Below, one piece after another: positions 1 through 9,275 of a stretch of DNA of 64,000 bases. Below the pieces are notes generated by a model. The model had not been told where the DNA came from, made no database searches, and saw only the letters and a list, made by a program, of their open reading frames with translations. The translations under genes were made by a program, and so were the position numbers. How positions within the stretch are numbered: position 1 is the stretch's first letter; every line of letters starts with the position of its first letter. Source of the stretch: Sulfurospirillum barnesii SES-3. GTDB taxonomy: Bacteria > Campylobacterota > Campylobacteria > Campylobacterales > Sulfurospirillaceae. The stretch is from the NCBI RefSeq assembly GCF_000265295.1, contig NC_018002.1, positions 2,232,001 to 2,296,000 on the forward strand, read 5' to 3'.

Positions 1-2
1 CC

Positions 3-1121
3 CCACTTAACGAGAAACTAAAAAGCGTTGAGTGGGGTGAATTTAAATTAGATGATTTGTTTGAAGTTAAAACTGTAAAAAGTTTTGATGAAGGAAAATT
101 AATTCTTACAGAACAAAAGCAGACTGATTATATTGAGTTTGTGGGGAGAACACGAAATAATAATGGGATAAAAGGATATTTACAGAAATTAGAAATAGAA
201 CCAAATCCTAAAAATGTCATTTCTGTAAGCCAAATTGGAACTATTGTGGCACAAATTAGACAAGAAGAATGGTATGCAAGTCAAAATATATTTTCATTAA
301 CTCAAAAAAACACTTATCAAAATTTAATCTCTTTATATAGTGTTGCAGTTATTAATAAATCGTTATGTGAAACCTTTTCAGATGGATACGGAAATTACCC
401 AACGTTGGATAAATTAAAAAATCTTAAAATCCAACTCCCCATCAAAAATGGAAAAATAGATTTTGATTTTATGGAAAATTTTATAGCGGAGCTTGAAGCG
501 GAGCGCCTAGCGGAGCTTGAAGCGTATCTATTAGCAACAGGGCTAATAGATACGACTTTGACGCACAAAGAGCAGAAGGTCTTAGAAGACTTTAAACAAG
601 GAAAAGTTGAGTTTGGCACGTTTACGTATGAAAGCATTTTCAACAAAATTGTTCAAGGCAGAAGACTCAAAAAAGATGACCAAATTTCAGGAAATATTCC
701 TTTTGTTATGGCAGGAACAACCAATACAGGCGTTGTAAATTATATTTCAAATCCTGTGGCACGTTTTCCTAAAAATTCAATTACGATAGACATTTTTGGT
801 AATACATTCTATCGAAATTATGATTTTGGAGCAGGTGACGATACGGGTGTCTATTGGAATAACAAAAGAGAGTATTCCAAAGAAACAATGCTATTTTTTA
901 CAGCATCAATGGAAAAATCAATACGTGGTAAATTTTCTTTTGGAAAAAAATTAAGAAGCTCTCAAAGTTTAAGCTTCAAAATGACACTTCCAACACAAAA
1001 CCATCAACCCGATTATGAGACAATAAATACCTTTATCTCAGCCATCCAAAAGCTCGTTATCAAAGATGTGGTTACTTATGCCGATAGAAAAATAGCCGCT
1101 ACCAAACACGTCATAGCATAG
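3..1121 (+). CDS. hsdS: Restriction-modification specificity subunit (HsdS-like), 5' truncated by window edge
   Basis: DNA-recognition subunit of a type I (or type IIB/IIG-like) restriction-modification enzyme. The frame is open from base 3. The residues before the TTG at 57 (PLNEKLKSVEWGEFKLDDLF) read as a normal start of a target-recognition domain, so the gene begins outside the window and 57 is not its start. The visible part has the end of TRD1 (to about residue 150 after base 57), a charged helical spacer with two copies of the 8-residue unit AELEAER/AELEAYL (bases 484-524), and a second TRD starting near VEFGTFTYESIFNKI. It ends about 55 bp from the convergent cobW-like gene. The methylase and nuclease partners are not in the window, so the exact RM type is open. 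Confidence 0.85.
   Translation, partial: PLNEKLKSVEWGEFKLDDLFEVKTVKSFDEGKLILTEQKQTDYIEFVGRTRNNNGIKGYLQKLEIEPNPKNVISVSQIGTIVAQIRQEEWYASQNIFSLTQKNTYQNLISLYSVAVINKSLCETFSDGYGNYPTLDKLKNLKIQLPIKNGKIDFDFMENFIAELEAERLAELEAYLLATGLIDTTLTHKEQKVLEDFKQGKVEFGTFTYESIFNKIVQGRRLKKDDQISGNIPFVMAGTTNTGVVNYISNPVARFPKNSITIDIFGNTFYRNYDFGAGDDTGVYWNNKREYSKETMLFFTASMEKSIRGKFSFGKKLRSSQSLSFKMTLPTQNHQPDYETINTFISAIQKLVIKDVVTYADRKIAATKHVIA
484..524 (+). repeat. 24-bp tandem repeat in the hsdS spacer
   Basis: A 24-bp unit (TAGCGGAGCTTGAAGCG plus GAGCGCC) runs 484-507 and its first 17 bases repeat at 508-524. It encodes two AELEA units in the helical spacer between the two recognition domains. In type I S subunits such as EcoR124, copy number of short spacer repeats changes the spacing of the two half-sites. 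Confidence 0.75.
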
Positions 1122-1177
1122 TTTTTTAAAGCAGGCAAAAAGGATTTTTCAAAAATTTCCTCTTTACATGTAACGCT

Positions 1178-2968
1178 TTACACTGGGGCTTGAAGGTACA
1201 TTTTATCGAGGTTTTTGCCTATAAAAACCAAAAACATCTCATGCACTTGGTCTTCGTGTTGGGGGACAAATTCGTAGGTGCCATTGACGTATTGCACCAC
1301 CGATTGCGTGGATTCATTTTCAAACCGCACAATCCCTTTCACCCGTACAATCGTAGAAGGAAGATGGTTCAAATACGCTTCAAATTTTTCTTTACACAAA
1401 GAACGAGGTACGCTTAGTTTTAAACTGGAGATATTATCGTGCAAGTGCGTATGTATCACCTCATCTTCTTCAGCAACCAATGAAGCAATCTGCGCCGTGC
1501 TCGCATGCAAGGAGAGCTCAAGTACATGGGGGTGGACATCGCACTGAGTGGTTCGAATCACCTTAGCACATCGGTTATTTTCATACAAAAATTGTTCTAC
1601 TTTTACCATTTCTGCTTCGCTCATTCTGTCTATTTTATTCAGTAAAATCACATCTGCGGCACGAATTTGATCCAGAAAAATAGTATACTCCCCCGCCAAA
1701 TCAAAGAGCGTAGACCCATCCACCACCGTGACAATGGCTTCCAACTCCACCACATCTTCAAGCTCATGAAGCTCCGATAAGAGATTAAAAGGGTTTGCCA
1801 CCCCTGTGGTTTCTAGTAAAATCGTATCGGGATAGGTTTTGCTCATGAGCGTATTCACTCCTGCTCGAAGCTGTCCTGCCAAAGAGCAACAGACACACCC
1901 CTCATCCATCTCCACGAGTGAATAATCATAATCGACCAATTTCCCATCCAAACCCGTCTTGCCTATCTCATTTTGAATAATCCCCACAAAACGGTTTTTC
2001 TCAGTCTCATACTCAATGTAATTTTGCAAAAAGTTCGTCTTTCCTGAACCTAAAAATCCTGTGACCACCACCATTTTAGGTTTTACGCCACGACCAGTGG
2101 TACGTGCAACATTTCCTAAAGGAGTTTCAGAGAGGTCATACCACGGTGCTTTTTGCAAAAAGGCATTGAGGCTCATACGCTCATGGATTACCTCCACATG
2201 TCGTCCCATCAAAAGCTGCTCCATAGAATCATCAAAAGAGTCATCCCCATATCCTAGCGCAATGAAAAGCTTAAGGGTTGGCGCATCTTCTTTACATGTA
2301 AAGACGCCTTTGCCATTGTACATCATGCTCTGCTCTCGTTTTTTAAATAGCTCAAAGTACGAGGGTGCCTCCGTGGCAATACGAGAAAGCGTGGTGTTAA
2401 GAAAATTCATCAAAGGAAGTAGCAAACGAAACGAAGGCAGGTCTTTATCTAAACCCTCAGGCTCAACCACATAACGCTTATCATACGATAAAACACCCTC
2501 TTTAGCGTACACACGATCTCTCAAAAATGTCTCATAAAAAAGCAATAAAGCATGCGTTGCAAAGTTTACATGTAACGATAAACTTGCAATATAAAACTGC
2601 CCAAAAAGCTCAGGATAAAGCGCAAAAGAGCGTATCTTTTCACGGTAATCTTTATCGTGCGCAACCAACGCTTCACTGAGCGAAAATTTATCGAGTAAGG
2701 CTTCTTCGAGATTGGGAAAATAGTAAAGATGGAACCGTCCAAACCCATCCCTTACCTCCGCTAACACCATCCCAAAAATGCCTTCAAATTGGTCAAACTT
2801 GAGCGTCCAACACTCTGTGGGTTGTTGGCACAGATACATCCCTTTATAACCTGTAAGCTTTTTTAACATACCATCAAACGAGCCTTTGATGAGCACGGAG
2901 CGCATAAACGCTCGATAATCCTCAAATGAGCCATCAAACGACGAGGGATAAAGTTCCACAAGATTCAT
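1178..2968 (-). CDS. CobW/P47K-family GTP-binding protein with long N-terminal extension
   Basis: G3E-family P-loop GTPase (CobW/COG0523), a family of metal chaperones and metallocofactor-insertion factors. Walker A is GFLGSGKT near residue 305. The family metal motif CVCC (in EGCVCCSL) is near residue 360, followed by LLETTGVANP and a C-terminal CobW domain with an HTHLHD metal-like motif near 509. The first 290 residues are an extension not found in ordinary CobW proteins, and I do not recognise it. Start: a TTG at 2992 is possible, but GAGGAG lies just before ATG 2968, which I prefer (596 aa). It is last in a three-gene minus-strand run after the MBL hydrolase and membrane protein, so it may load metal into one of them (inference). 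Two TTACATGTAA copies lie inside the gene. Confidence 0.85.
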   Translation of the reverse strand: MNLVELYPSSFDGSFEDYRAFMRSVLIKGSFDGMLKKLTGYKGMYLCQQPTECWTLKFDQFEGIFGMVLAEVRDGFGRFHLYYFPNLEEALLDKFSLSEALVAHDKDYREKIRSFALYPELFGQFYIASLSLHVNFATHALLLFYETFLRDRVYAKEGVLSYDKRYVVEPEGLDKDLPSFRLLLPLMNFLNTTLSRIATEAPSYFELFKKREQSMMYNGKGVFTCKEDAPTLKLFIALGYGDDSFDDSMEQLLMGRHVEVIHERMSLNAFLQKAPWYDLSETPLGNVARTTGRGVKPKMVVVTGFLGSGKTNFLQNYIEYETEKNRFVGIIQNEIGKTGLDGKLVDYDYSLVEMDEGCVCCSLAGQLRAGVNTLMSKTYPDTILLETTGVANPFNLLSELHELEDVVELEAIVTVVDGSTLFDLAGEYTIFLDQIRAADVILLNKIDRMSEAEMVKVEQFLYENNRCAKVIRTTQCDVHPHVLELSLHASTAQIASLVAEEDEVIHTHLHDNISSLKLSVPRSLCKEKFEAYLNHLPSTIVRVKGIVRFENESTQSVVQYVNGTYEFVPQHEDQVHEMFLVFIGKNLDKMYLQAPV

Positions 2969-3017
2969 ACCATTCTCCTCAAAAAGAGCCAAAGCTTACC
3001 ACTTTGGCTCCGCAAAT

Positions 3018-4178
3018 TTACCCAAAGGTTAGTGTATCTCCGTTGCCCAAATAGGCATGGCTTTTAGAGCGGTGCTGTGCTGTACCTTTCACCACAGGAT
3101 AACCTGCTCGTATGAATTTCTCTGCCGTTAAAAGTCCCGTACAGTGGTTACACCCAATAATATCAAACCCCCAACCACCTAGAGCAATGACCAAATCATC
3201 GTACTTTGGATCCCAATCATCAAACGGAGAGATATGAAGCCCGCCATAAATGCCGTGCATCTTGTCGTTGTCGTATTTGAGCTCATTCTTCGCCGTGGAG
3301 ATAAACTGAATAATCCCTTGATGACAACACCCAGAAATGCTCACCAAACCCTTATCTTTAATGTTAGCAAAGATAGATTGTTCGCCAAACACCCGTGAGA
3401 TAATGGGCACATCAAAGGTATAGGCACACAGCCCTGGTTCAATGTCATTTTTACCTTTTTTATGCACCACCAATTCGCCCTTGTGTCCTGAGTCTTTGAT
3501 GTACTGCAAGCCCTCTTTGTAGAAACCATCGGGGATGATGATTTTAATATTAGGCGCATACTTCATCGTCACAGGCAATCCCCAAAAATGGTCAAAATGC
3601 TCATGCGAAATAATGAGCGCTTCAATCTCATTGTTCGCAAGCATCTTATCAATGCCCTCACGCTTAAATGCCTTATCCATCCACTCATACGACCAACCAC
3701 TATCCAGCAAGTATTTTTTCTTCACACCATCCAAACGCTCAATCTCAATCAGTGCGGCAAATCCCCCCGCGTTATCAGGATGAATGCTATTGGCTTTCAC
3801 AATTTTCCACGCCTCTTCAAGATTATGCGGTAGGAGGTGTTTGATTTTTGCAATGCCTCTTTCATAACTTCCTTTCGCAAGCCCTGAGCCATCGCCAAAG
3901 GGAGGCCAATTGTAAAGGTATTGGTCAACCAAAAGTCCACCAGCCCCTTTCATATCCCCCATCAAAATAGAGTTATCAAACCAACTGGTCTCTGAGATAT
4001 TGGTAATTTTCACACTTTTGCATGCACCAAAGTCCGCCATTTTACGCTCAACCTCAGGCAAAAAGAAAGAACGCATTGGCGAATAGGAGAAGATTCCCAT
4101 GGTCGCCATCGTTCCAAAACCAAGTCCTGTCACCGCACCCTTTAGAAAATCCCGTCTTGTTGTTTGTTCTGTTGACAT
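3018..4178 (-). CDS. Tat-exported metallo-beta-lactamase-fold hydrolase (COG1237-like)
   Basis: Predicted periplasmic metal-dependent hydrolase. The N-terminus has a twin-arginine signal (TTRRDFLKG, residues 7-15, then a hydrophobic stretch). The MBL metal motif is HEHFDH near residue 193, followed by SGCCHQGI near 283 and GGLHI near 313. These features resemble the COG1237 branch of MBL proteins that includes methanopterin-related RFAP-synthase-like proteins. Substrate is unknown. An upstream in-frame ATG at 4238 exists, but GGAGAAAATC directly precedes ATG 4178 and the Tat signal begins there, so 386 aa is chosen. The gene starts 10 bp after the polytopic membrane protein and is followed 49 bp later by the CobW-like gene, an operon-like layout. 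Confidence 0.8.
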   Translation of the reverse strand: MSTEQTTRRDFLKGAVTGLGFGTMATMGIFSYSPMRSFFLPEVERKMADFGACKSVKITNISETSWFDNSILMGDMKGAGGLLVDQYLYNWPPFGDGSGLAKGSYERGIAKIKHLLPHNLEEAWKIVKANSIHPDNAGGFAALIEIERLDGVKKKYLLDSGWSYEWMDKAFKREGIDKMLANNEIEALIISHEHFDHFWGLPVTMKYAPNIKIIIPDGFYKEGLQYIKDSGHKGELVVHKKGKNDIEPGLCAYTFDVPIISRVFGEQSIFANIKDKGLVSISGCCHQGIIQFISTAKNELKYDNDKMHGIYGGLHISPFDDWDPKYDDLVIALGGWGFDIIGCNHCTGLLTAEKFIRAGYPVVKGTAQHRSKSHAYLGNGDTLTFG

Positions 4179-4188
4179 GATTTTCTCC

Positions 4189-5577
4189 TTATTTAAAGAT
4201 AATGAGCGCTGAGCCCATGAATGGGATAAGATAGACAATCACAAAGTAAAGTGCTACCCCCGCAAGTGTTCCACCTGCAACCCCTTTGTAAAACGAACCA
4301 CTCAAAGCAACACGCTCATAACTCACATGCGTAATCGGTGCTTTTTCACTCGCCTCAGCCAAACGCCATCCTGGCCAGCCATCCATAAACCAGTAGTTAA
4401 TCAACATAATGTTAATCAACCAAATCAAAGGAATCATCGGAAACTGTTGAGGATGAGAGAATCCTTCTTGAGTCCCTAAAAAGAGATGCGCTGTTTTATA
4501 ATAGACATAATAAAGCACCACCGCTCCTGCAATAGAAGCAACCGTACGTAAAAAGACATTGACCACTTTACTGTACGCATTAAAGCCATTTTTCATGTAA
4601 AAATGCATGTAAAGTGCTGGTAAAAGCCAGAAAATTGCCATTTCACCCACATGCAACCAACGCCAATCAGGTGATGCGTCACGTCTGGTTCCTCGAATCG
4701 CTTCACCCCAAACCAACTCTTGTGCAAAGTAGAGAAAGAAGCTAAGCGCTACGGCAATGACAATAATGCCAAAGAAAGAAGCCACACGACGAAGCCACGG
4801 TGTTTCGATCATAGAGAAAGGATAACGCTCCCAAATGGTCTCATGCATCCAGACAATCACCGTACAACACATAATCCATGCGATGTTAAAGTTACCATGC
4901 ACGGTTCCTGCAAAATCTTCCCACCACGGAGGCGTAATCGCCGCAAATTTTTGCCACGGATCAAATAAAATCGCCATGTGAGAGTGAAACGCCACAAAAT
5001 AGACAATGACACTGATAAAAAAGGTAAACATCAAAATAGAAAAGCCTTTCACAGGCTGAGTGAGTTTATCCCACGGTGAACTCTCCATCGCCACTACCCA
5101 CGCAGGACTAAGCCACGAAGCAATTGCCGCAAACATCAAAATCGCTTGTGCGGAGTATTCAAGAGCGTAAAACTCAACAATGCCCTCTTTCGTAAGACGC
5201 TCAGGACTAAAGTACGCAATGGCATACTCACCTAAAATCGTCTCAAAAAACCCTTTTAACACAATCATAAACAACGCTACGGTGAGTGTCGTTAAGATAA
5301 CACCTTTTAAAACAGGATGTGTATTTTTCAGCCACGACCTGCTAAAAGGCCAAAAGTCAAAAATGTAGGCTATCCAAATCATAATAACCAACAACCAACG
5401 ACACCACATGTACCCTACATACGGCGTGTACATACGCATAATACCCCTTGGGTCTTGAAATATCCACCATGAGACATAAAACAATGTCAAGACAAAAAGA
5501 GTATTGAGCAGTATGGGTAAAGGACCACTAAAACGCTTCACCAAACTTCTCTCTTCGAGATAAAGTGGTGTTTCCAT
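4189..5577 (-). CDS. Polytopic inner-membrane protein of unknown function (about 11-12 TM)
   Basis: A 462-aa integral membrane protein with roughly 11-12 hydrophobic helices, many Trp and several His in or near membrane segments (FHSHMAILFDPW, WMHETIWERYPF, WRWLHVGEMAIFWLLP). I do not recognise the family. The His/Trp-rich helices could carry haem, quinone or metal sites, but this is inference. Start ATG 5577 has a strong AGGAGG; the longer frame to 5610 has no comparable site. It is first in a membrane protein / Tat-MBL / CobW set, and a same-strand two-component system ends 113 bp upstream. Confidence 0.7.
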   Translation of the reverse strand: METPLYLEERSLVKRFSGPLPILLNTLFVLTLFYVSWWIFQDPRGIMRMYTPYVGYMWCRWLLVIMIWIAYIFDFWPFSRSWLKNTHPVLKGVILTTLTVALFMIVLKGFFETILGEYAIAYFSPERLTKEGIVEFYALEYSAQAILMFAAIASWLSPAWVVAMESSPWDKLTQPVKGFSILMFTFFISVIVYFVAFHSHMAILFDPWQKFAAITPPWWEDFAGTVHGNFNIAWIMCCTVIVWMHETIWERYPFSMIETPWLRRVASFFGIIVIAVALSFFLYFAQELVWGEAIRGTRRDASPDWRWLHVGEMAIFWLLPALYMHFYMKNGFNAYSKVVNVFLRTVASIAGAVVLYYVYYKTAHLFLGTQEGFSHPQQFPMIPLIWLINIMLINYWFMDGWPGWRLAEASEKAPITHVSYERVALSGSFYKGVAGGTLAGVALYFVIVYLIPFMGSALIIFK

Positions 5578-5690
5578 GAAAAACCTCCTGCAATAATATT
5601 TTAAATGCATGAAGTTATTATAAGAGGAGAGTGTCTGGGGATTGTCTCAATTGAAACAGAAAAAAGAAGAAACAATGTCTCGCAAATGTC

Positions 5691-7241
5691 TCATTTAGGA
5701 AGTATAATGGTAAAAACAGCACCGCCATCTTCGTTGTGTACTTTTAACACACCCCGACAATGCTCTTCCACCACAGTTTTTGACATACACAAGCCTACAC
5801 CTGTACCATCTTTATGGAGTTTGGTTGAAAAATACGCCTCAAAAATTTTCTCAAATAACGCCTCTTCAATCCCTCCAGCGTTATCTCTGATTTCTAAAAA
5901 AAGAAAGCGAGAATCGCAATACGTCCGAATCCAGATAGTGGGTTCTTTAATGCCATTATCCATCAATGCATCTTCTGCGTTTTTGATAATATTTAAAATG
6001 ACCTGAGCCAATTCATTGCCATAGGTCTCAATTTCTTCGTTACATGTAAACTCTGTGAAAATGGAAATATTCTTCGTCATTAAAAGCGGTTTAACAATGG
6101 TAAGTGTTCTCTCAACCAACGCTTCAAGCGTAACGCTCTCTTTTTGTTTCAGTGCTTTGAAAAAATTTCGAAAATCATCAATCGTTTTAGAGAGATGCAA
6201 TACATACCCCTCTATATGTTCCACCTCTTCTTGAAACGCTTCTTTTTCTATTTCATCCATCTCAATACGTGCCAATAAATAACTCGTAGTTGCCCCAATC
6301 GCAGCTAAGGGTTGTCGCCACTGATGGGCTATCATGCTGAGCATCTCGCCCATTTGAATGAGGCGGGATTGGTACTGTAATTGTTTATCTTTTTCACGCA
6401 ATTTTTCGAGTTGAATTTGCACTTCGTGATGGAGGGTTTCATTGAGTTGCTTGATTTTTCGCTCATTCTCTTTTTGCTTGGTTATATCTAATGTTGTTCC
6501 AACCAATTTAAGCGGTATGCCATTCTCATCGTAAATCGCTTTACGGAATGTGTTGATAAAAACCTTGCTTCCATCTTTGCGTACAATCTCATAATCAAGC
6601 ATTTCACTCTTACCGCTAAACAACGCTTTCTCGTTAATCGCATACATCCGTTTGAGATTTTTAGGACTCAAATAGTGATGAAATGATTCCAACGTCGGAT
6701 GAAAGGAATGGGGGTCTTCTCCATAAATGCGAAACATCTCCTCAGACCATTTCATCTGCCCTCTTTCATCCAACACAATTTCCCAACTTCCAAAATGCGC
6801 AATCGCCTCCGCATTACGTAAAAGCGCTTCACTTTGCCTCAAACGCTCTTGTGTCTCTATGCGCTCTGTAATATCGCTAATCGTCCACAAGACCTCTTCA
6901 TTGCTGGGTATGGAATCTCCTGCAATGCGAAGCCAAATCATCTTTCCGTTTTTGTGTTTAAAAGGATATTCTAAATTCAGCGCTTCGTTTTGCCTAACTT
7001 TATTAAAGGCTATTTCGGCGAAGTTGACATACGCTGCATAAGAAAGATGCAAATCAAGAGCACAGTGGTTTAAAATTTCCTCAGGTAAATAGCCAAAAAT
7101 TTTACAAAAAGCTTCATTGGCTTCAATAATTAAACGCTCTTTATCGACAATAAAAATTCCTACACCGCTGTTGCTAAAGAGTTGTTCGAACCGTTCGGCT
7201 TTTTGTTTAAGGCTTACCGTGCTACTTAAAGATGCAGCCAT
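5691..7241 (-). CDS. PAS-domain sensor histidine kinase
   Basis: Cytosolic sensor kinase of 516 aa with no clear membrane segment. Order: PAS at about 20-130, PAS plus PAC at about 145-265 (ending GTTLDITKQKENE), a coiled coil at 265-300, the phospho-acceptor box IAHQWRQPL with His near 305, and a HATPase domain with N box (IIKNAEDAL), DNAGGI near 455 and GTGVGL near 480. The H-box is of the HisKA type common in Campylobacterota. Its start overlaps the end of the response-regulator gene by 16 bp, so the pair is translationally coupled. The absence of a periplasmic domain implies an intracellular or membrane-redox signal (inference). A TTACATGTAA copy lies near 6040. Confidence 0.9.
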   Translation of the reverse strand: MAASLSSTVSLKQKAERFEQLFSNSGVGIFIVDKERLIIEANEAFCKIFGYLPEEILNHCALDLHLSYAAYVNFAEIAFNKVRQNEALNLEYPFKHKNGKMIWLRIAGDSIPSNEEVLWTISDITERIETQERLRQSEALLRNAEAIAHFGSWEIVLDERGQMKWSEEMFRIYGEDPHSFHPTLESFHHYLSPKNLKRMYAINEKALFSGKSEMLDYEIVRKDGSKVFINTFRKAIYDENGIPLKLVGTTLDITKQKENERKIKQLNETLHHEVQIQLEKLREKDKQLQYQSRLIQMGEMLSMIAHQWRQPLAAIGATTSYLLARIEMDEIEKEAFQEEVEHIEGYVLHLSKTIDDFRNFFKALKQKESVTLEALVERTLTIVKPLLMTKNISIFTEFTCNEEIETYGNELAQVILNIIKNAEDALMDNGIKEPTIWIRTYCDSRFLFLEIRDNAGGIEEALFEKIFEAYFSTKLHKDGTGVGLCMSKTVVEEHCRGVLKVHNEDGGAVFTIILPK

Positions 7242-7936
7242 CGTAGTTTATACCCTTCCCCGTAGACGCTTTGTATGAGGTCGCATCCTAATTTTTGGCG
7301 TAAACGAGACAGAAGGTTACGCACCCGTTTGTTATCACTAAGATCATCATCAAACACGGCTATTTCTATCTCTTCACTGGAAAAAATACGCTGTTTTGAG
7401 GAGGTCAGCAAATCAAACAAAGCACGTTCATGCCTGCTTAATTTAATCTCCCGTTCCTCTTGACATAAACATTGCGTTGCCCTTTCCCAATAATACCCTT
7501 CAATCATCAAAAGCACATGCCCTTTTTCGTGAGGCAAAACCTTAACAATCTTTTCAAGAATCGATACAATCTCATGAAATCCATACGGCTTTAAGATATA
7601 GCCTGAAATACCTTGCTCAATCGTTTTTAGAAAATACTCTGTGGTGTCGTACGCAGAAAAAATAACAATAGGAATGGATGGATTGCGCTTGCGTATGGCT
7701 TCAATCATACCCAAGCCATCCATTTTTGGCATCGTAATATCGGTAAAAATAAAATCAAAAGAGCCTTGCTTAAAGCATTGAAGCCCCTCTAACCCATCGT
7801 GTGCTTCAACAACATCTTTAAAATAGAGTCGAAGCATTTTAGCGGTTTGAATTCTAACATCAAAGTCATCTTCCACATAAAGAACACGCTTACTCTTACA
7901 TGCCTCTTTAAGCGATAAAAGCGCTTCTGAATCCAT
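7226..7936 (-). CDS. OmpR-type response regulator
   Basis: DNA-binding partner of the downstream kinase, 236 aa. The receiver domain has VLYVEDD at the N-terminus, phospho-acceptor Asp near 66 (FIFTDITMPKMDG) and the conserved Lys near 115 (LKPYG). The C-terminal winged helix (from about 150: LSRHERALFDLL ... SVYGEGYKLRW) matches Trans_reg_C. The frame opens at a TTG at 7975, but AAAGG before ATG 7936 fits better and removes an overlap with yjiG. A TTACATGTAA repeat sits between yjiG and this start. Order yjiH-yjiG-RR-HK suggests co-transcription. Confidence 0.88.
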   Translation of the reverse strand: MDSEALLSLKEACKSKRVLYVEDDFDVRIQTAKMLRLYFKDVVEAHDGLEGLQCFKQGSFDFIFTDITMPKMDGLGMIEAIRKRNPSIPIVIFSAYDTTEYFLKTIEQGISGYILKPYGFHEIVSILEKIVKVLPHEKGHVLLMIEGYYWERATQCLCQEEREIKLSRHERALFDLLTSSKQRIFSSEEIEIAVFDDDLSDNKRVRNLLSRLRQKLGCDLIQSVYGEGYKLRWLHL

Positions 7937-7967
7937 TTTTTTCCTTTTTACATGTAACGCTGTTTCC

Positions 7968-8438
7968 TTAGACAAAAAACCGCATAATTAACATGGCAAC
8001 ACATGCATTTACAATACTGACAACCATTAACAAAGGCCAATATTTTTTAGGAACATCCGCAACGCCTAAAAGCCGTCCCATGTATTGTATCTGTGATGCC
8101 ATTAAAAAGAGTGCTGGCATTAAAATGCTCAAATGCGTCCCTGTCAAAATCTCTTTGGTAAACAAACTAAGAGCAATACCTACCCCAGCAGAGCACGATA
8201 ACCATGTGGTTAAAAGTACGGTGATGGCTTCTCCTGGCAATCCAAATAGTCCCATAGCAGGAGCAAAAATAGAACCAATCGCTTTCATAGCACCTGTGAC
8301 ATTTAAAATCTCAACAATAACATACGCCATTAAAACATTAGGCATCAAGTTATTAATCGCAATGTTAAATCCTTTGCGTGCGCCAATGACAAAAATATCA
8401 AACGGGTTGTTGCTGGTTGGTGTGGTGTGATTACTCAT
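7968..8438 (-). CDS. yjiG: YjiG-family (nucleoside-recognition / spore-maturation-B-like) membrane protein
   Basis: Integral membrane protein of 156 aa with about four to five hydrophobic helices and the Gate/nucleoside-recognition signature (LLTTWLSCSAGVGIALSLF). In E. coli YjiG and YjiH are encoded together next to iadA, an isoaspartyl dipeptidase. Here the pair lies divergent from an M20 amidohydrolase, a similar peptidase context. The two are thought to form a transport pair, but the substrate is not established. Its ATG overlaps the end of yjiH by 8 bp, so expression is coupled. Confidence 0.8.
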   Translation of the reverse strand: MSNHTTPTSNNPFDIFVIGARKGFNIAINNLMPNVLMAYVIVEILNVTGAMKAIGSIFAPAMGLFGLPGEAITVLLTTWLSCSAGVGIALSLFTKEILTGTHLSILMPALFLMASQIQYMGRLLGVADVPKKYWPLLMVVSIVNACVAMLIMRFFV

Positions 8439-9093
8439 GGGTAAAATCCTTTTTATAAACCGTATTTAACACAAAACGAGCCCCTATCGCTCCAATAAAT
8501 TTAAAAATGAAGATTAAGGCCAAAGGCAATAAAATGGGAACGGTTAATGCCGAAAATAGCGCTGAACCAATCGCAAAATAATTGTTAATCATCCCCGCAC
8601 CTGAGTATTGCCATGCGCACATCACCACCAACTCTTTTTTAGTAATTTGATTCTCATCTCGTAACTCTTTTGTGAGTGCCGCACCCGCATCGGTACTTTG
8701 CAAATCCGTAATCAACGCCAAACCCGTACGCCCTGGAATGTCTAAGATAGGTCGCAATAAAGGGGTTAATAGCTTATGCGCAGCACGAATGGCACCATAA
8801 TGGCTAAAAATTTCAAGCATTCCCAATGCTAACATCACCGTAGGGACTAAGGAAAGCGCAAACAAAAAGCCACCCTTCGCACTCGTACCACCAGAGCCTA
8901 CAAAAGTACCTTTCGCCTCTTGAATGGTTCCAAATTTTCCAGCCAATGTTGTAAAATCAAGCGCACCTAGCCACGCCATGCCCTCCACTTTCATAAAAAG
9001 GCCTGAAAAAAACAATGCCGCAAAAATCAATGCAATATACGCACCAATCCCCACATTCCACTCGTTGGTTGGTTCATTATGTTCTAATGCCAC
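8431..9093 (-). CDS. yjiH: YjiH-family (nucleoside-recognition domain) membrane protein
   Basis: Partner of YjiG: 220 aa with about five membrane helices and the Gate-domain pattern (DIPGRTGLALITDLQSTDAGAAL). Start is GTG 9093, supported by GGAGGAG about 8 nt upstream; no ATG fits. Probably the first gene of the yjiHG-RR-HK transcript. The 182-bp gap to the M20 gene must hold divergent promoters. Confidence 0.8.
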   Translation of the reverse strand: MALEHNEPTNEWNVGIGAYIALIFAALFFSGLFMKVEGMAWLGALDFTTLAGKFGTIQEAKGTFVGSGGTSAKGGFLFALSLVPTVMLALGMLEIFSHYGAIRAAHKLLTPLLRPILDIPGRTGLALITDLQSTDAGAALTKELRDENQITKKELVVMCAWQYSGAGMINNYFAIGSALFSALTVPILLPLALIFIFKFIGAIGARFVLNTVYKKDFTHE

Positions 9094-9275
9094 AACACTC
9101 CTCCTTTGAAAATTATATTCCTTAAAAAAAACAACTTGCTATGATAGCAAAGTATTTCATAATAATAAAACCCTTTTTGATTAAAAATTGATGCTAGAGT
9201 AAGTCGATAATAAGCTAAAATCAGACATCATTCATACGATAATACAATGCCACACAGGCACGTTAAAGGAAAAAA

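Noticed and set aside
57-59. TTG 57 as the start of the specificity-subunit gene
   Set aside because: The frame is open to base 3 and the upstream residues read as a normal recognition-domain start; the gene is cut by the window edge.
4591-4615. More palindrome copies (TTTCATGTAAA, GCATGTAAAG)
   Set aside because: They lack the full TTACATGTAA core and were not counted; likewise CTTACATGTAGG (25769), GTTTACATGTAGG (26534) and GTACATGTAAGG (10692).
7275-7463. Antisense ORFs inside well-supported genes (this and many others)
   Set aside because: They have no ribosome sites, low-complexity Ser/Arg-rich products and mirror the frames of conserved proteins.
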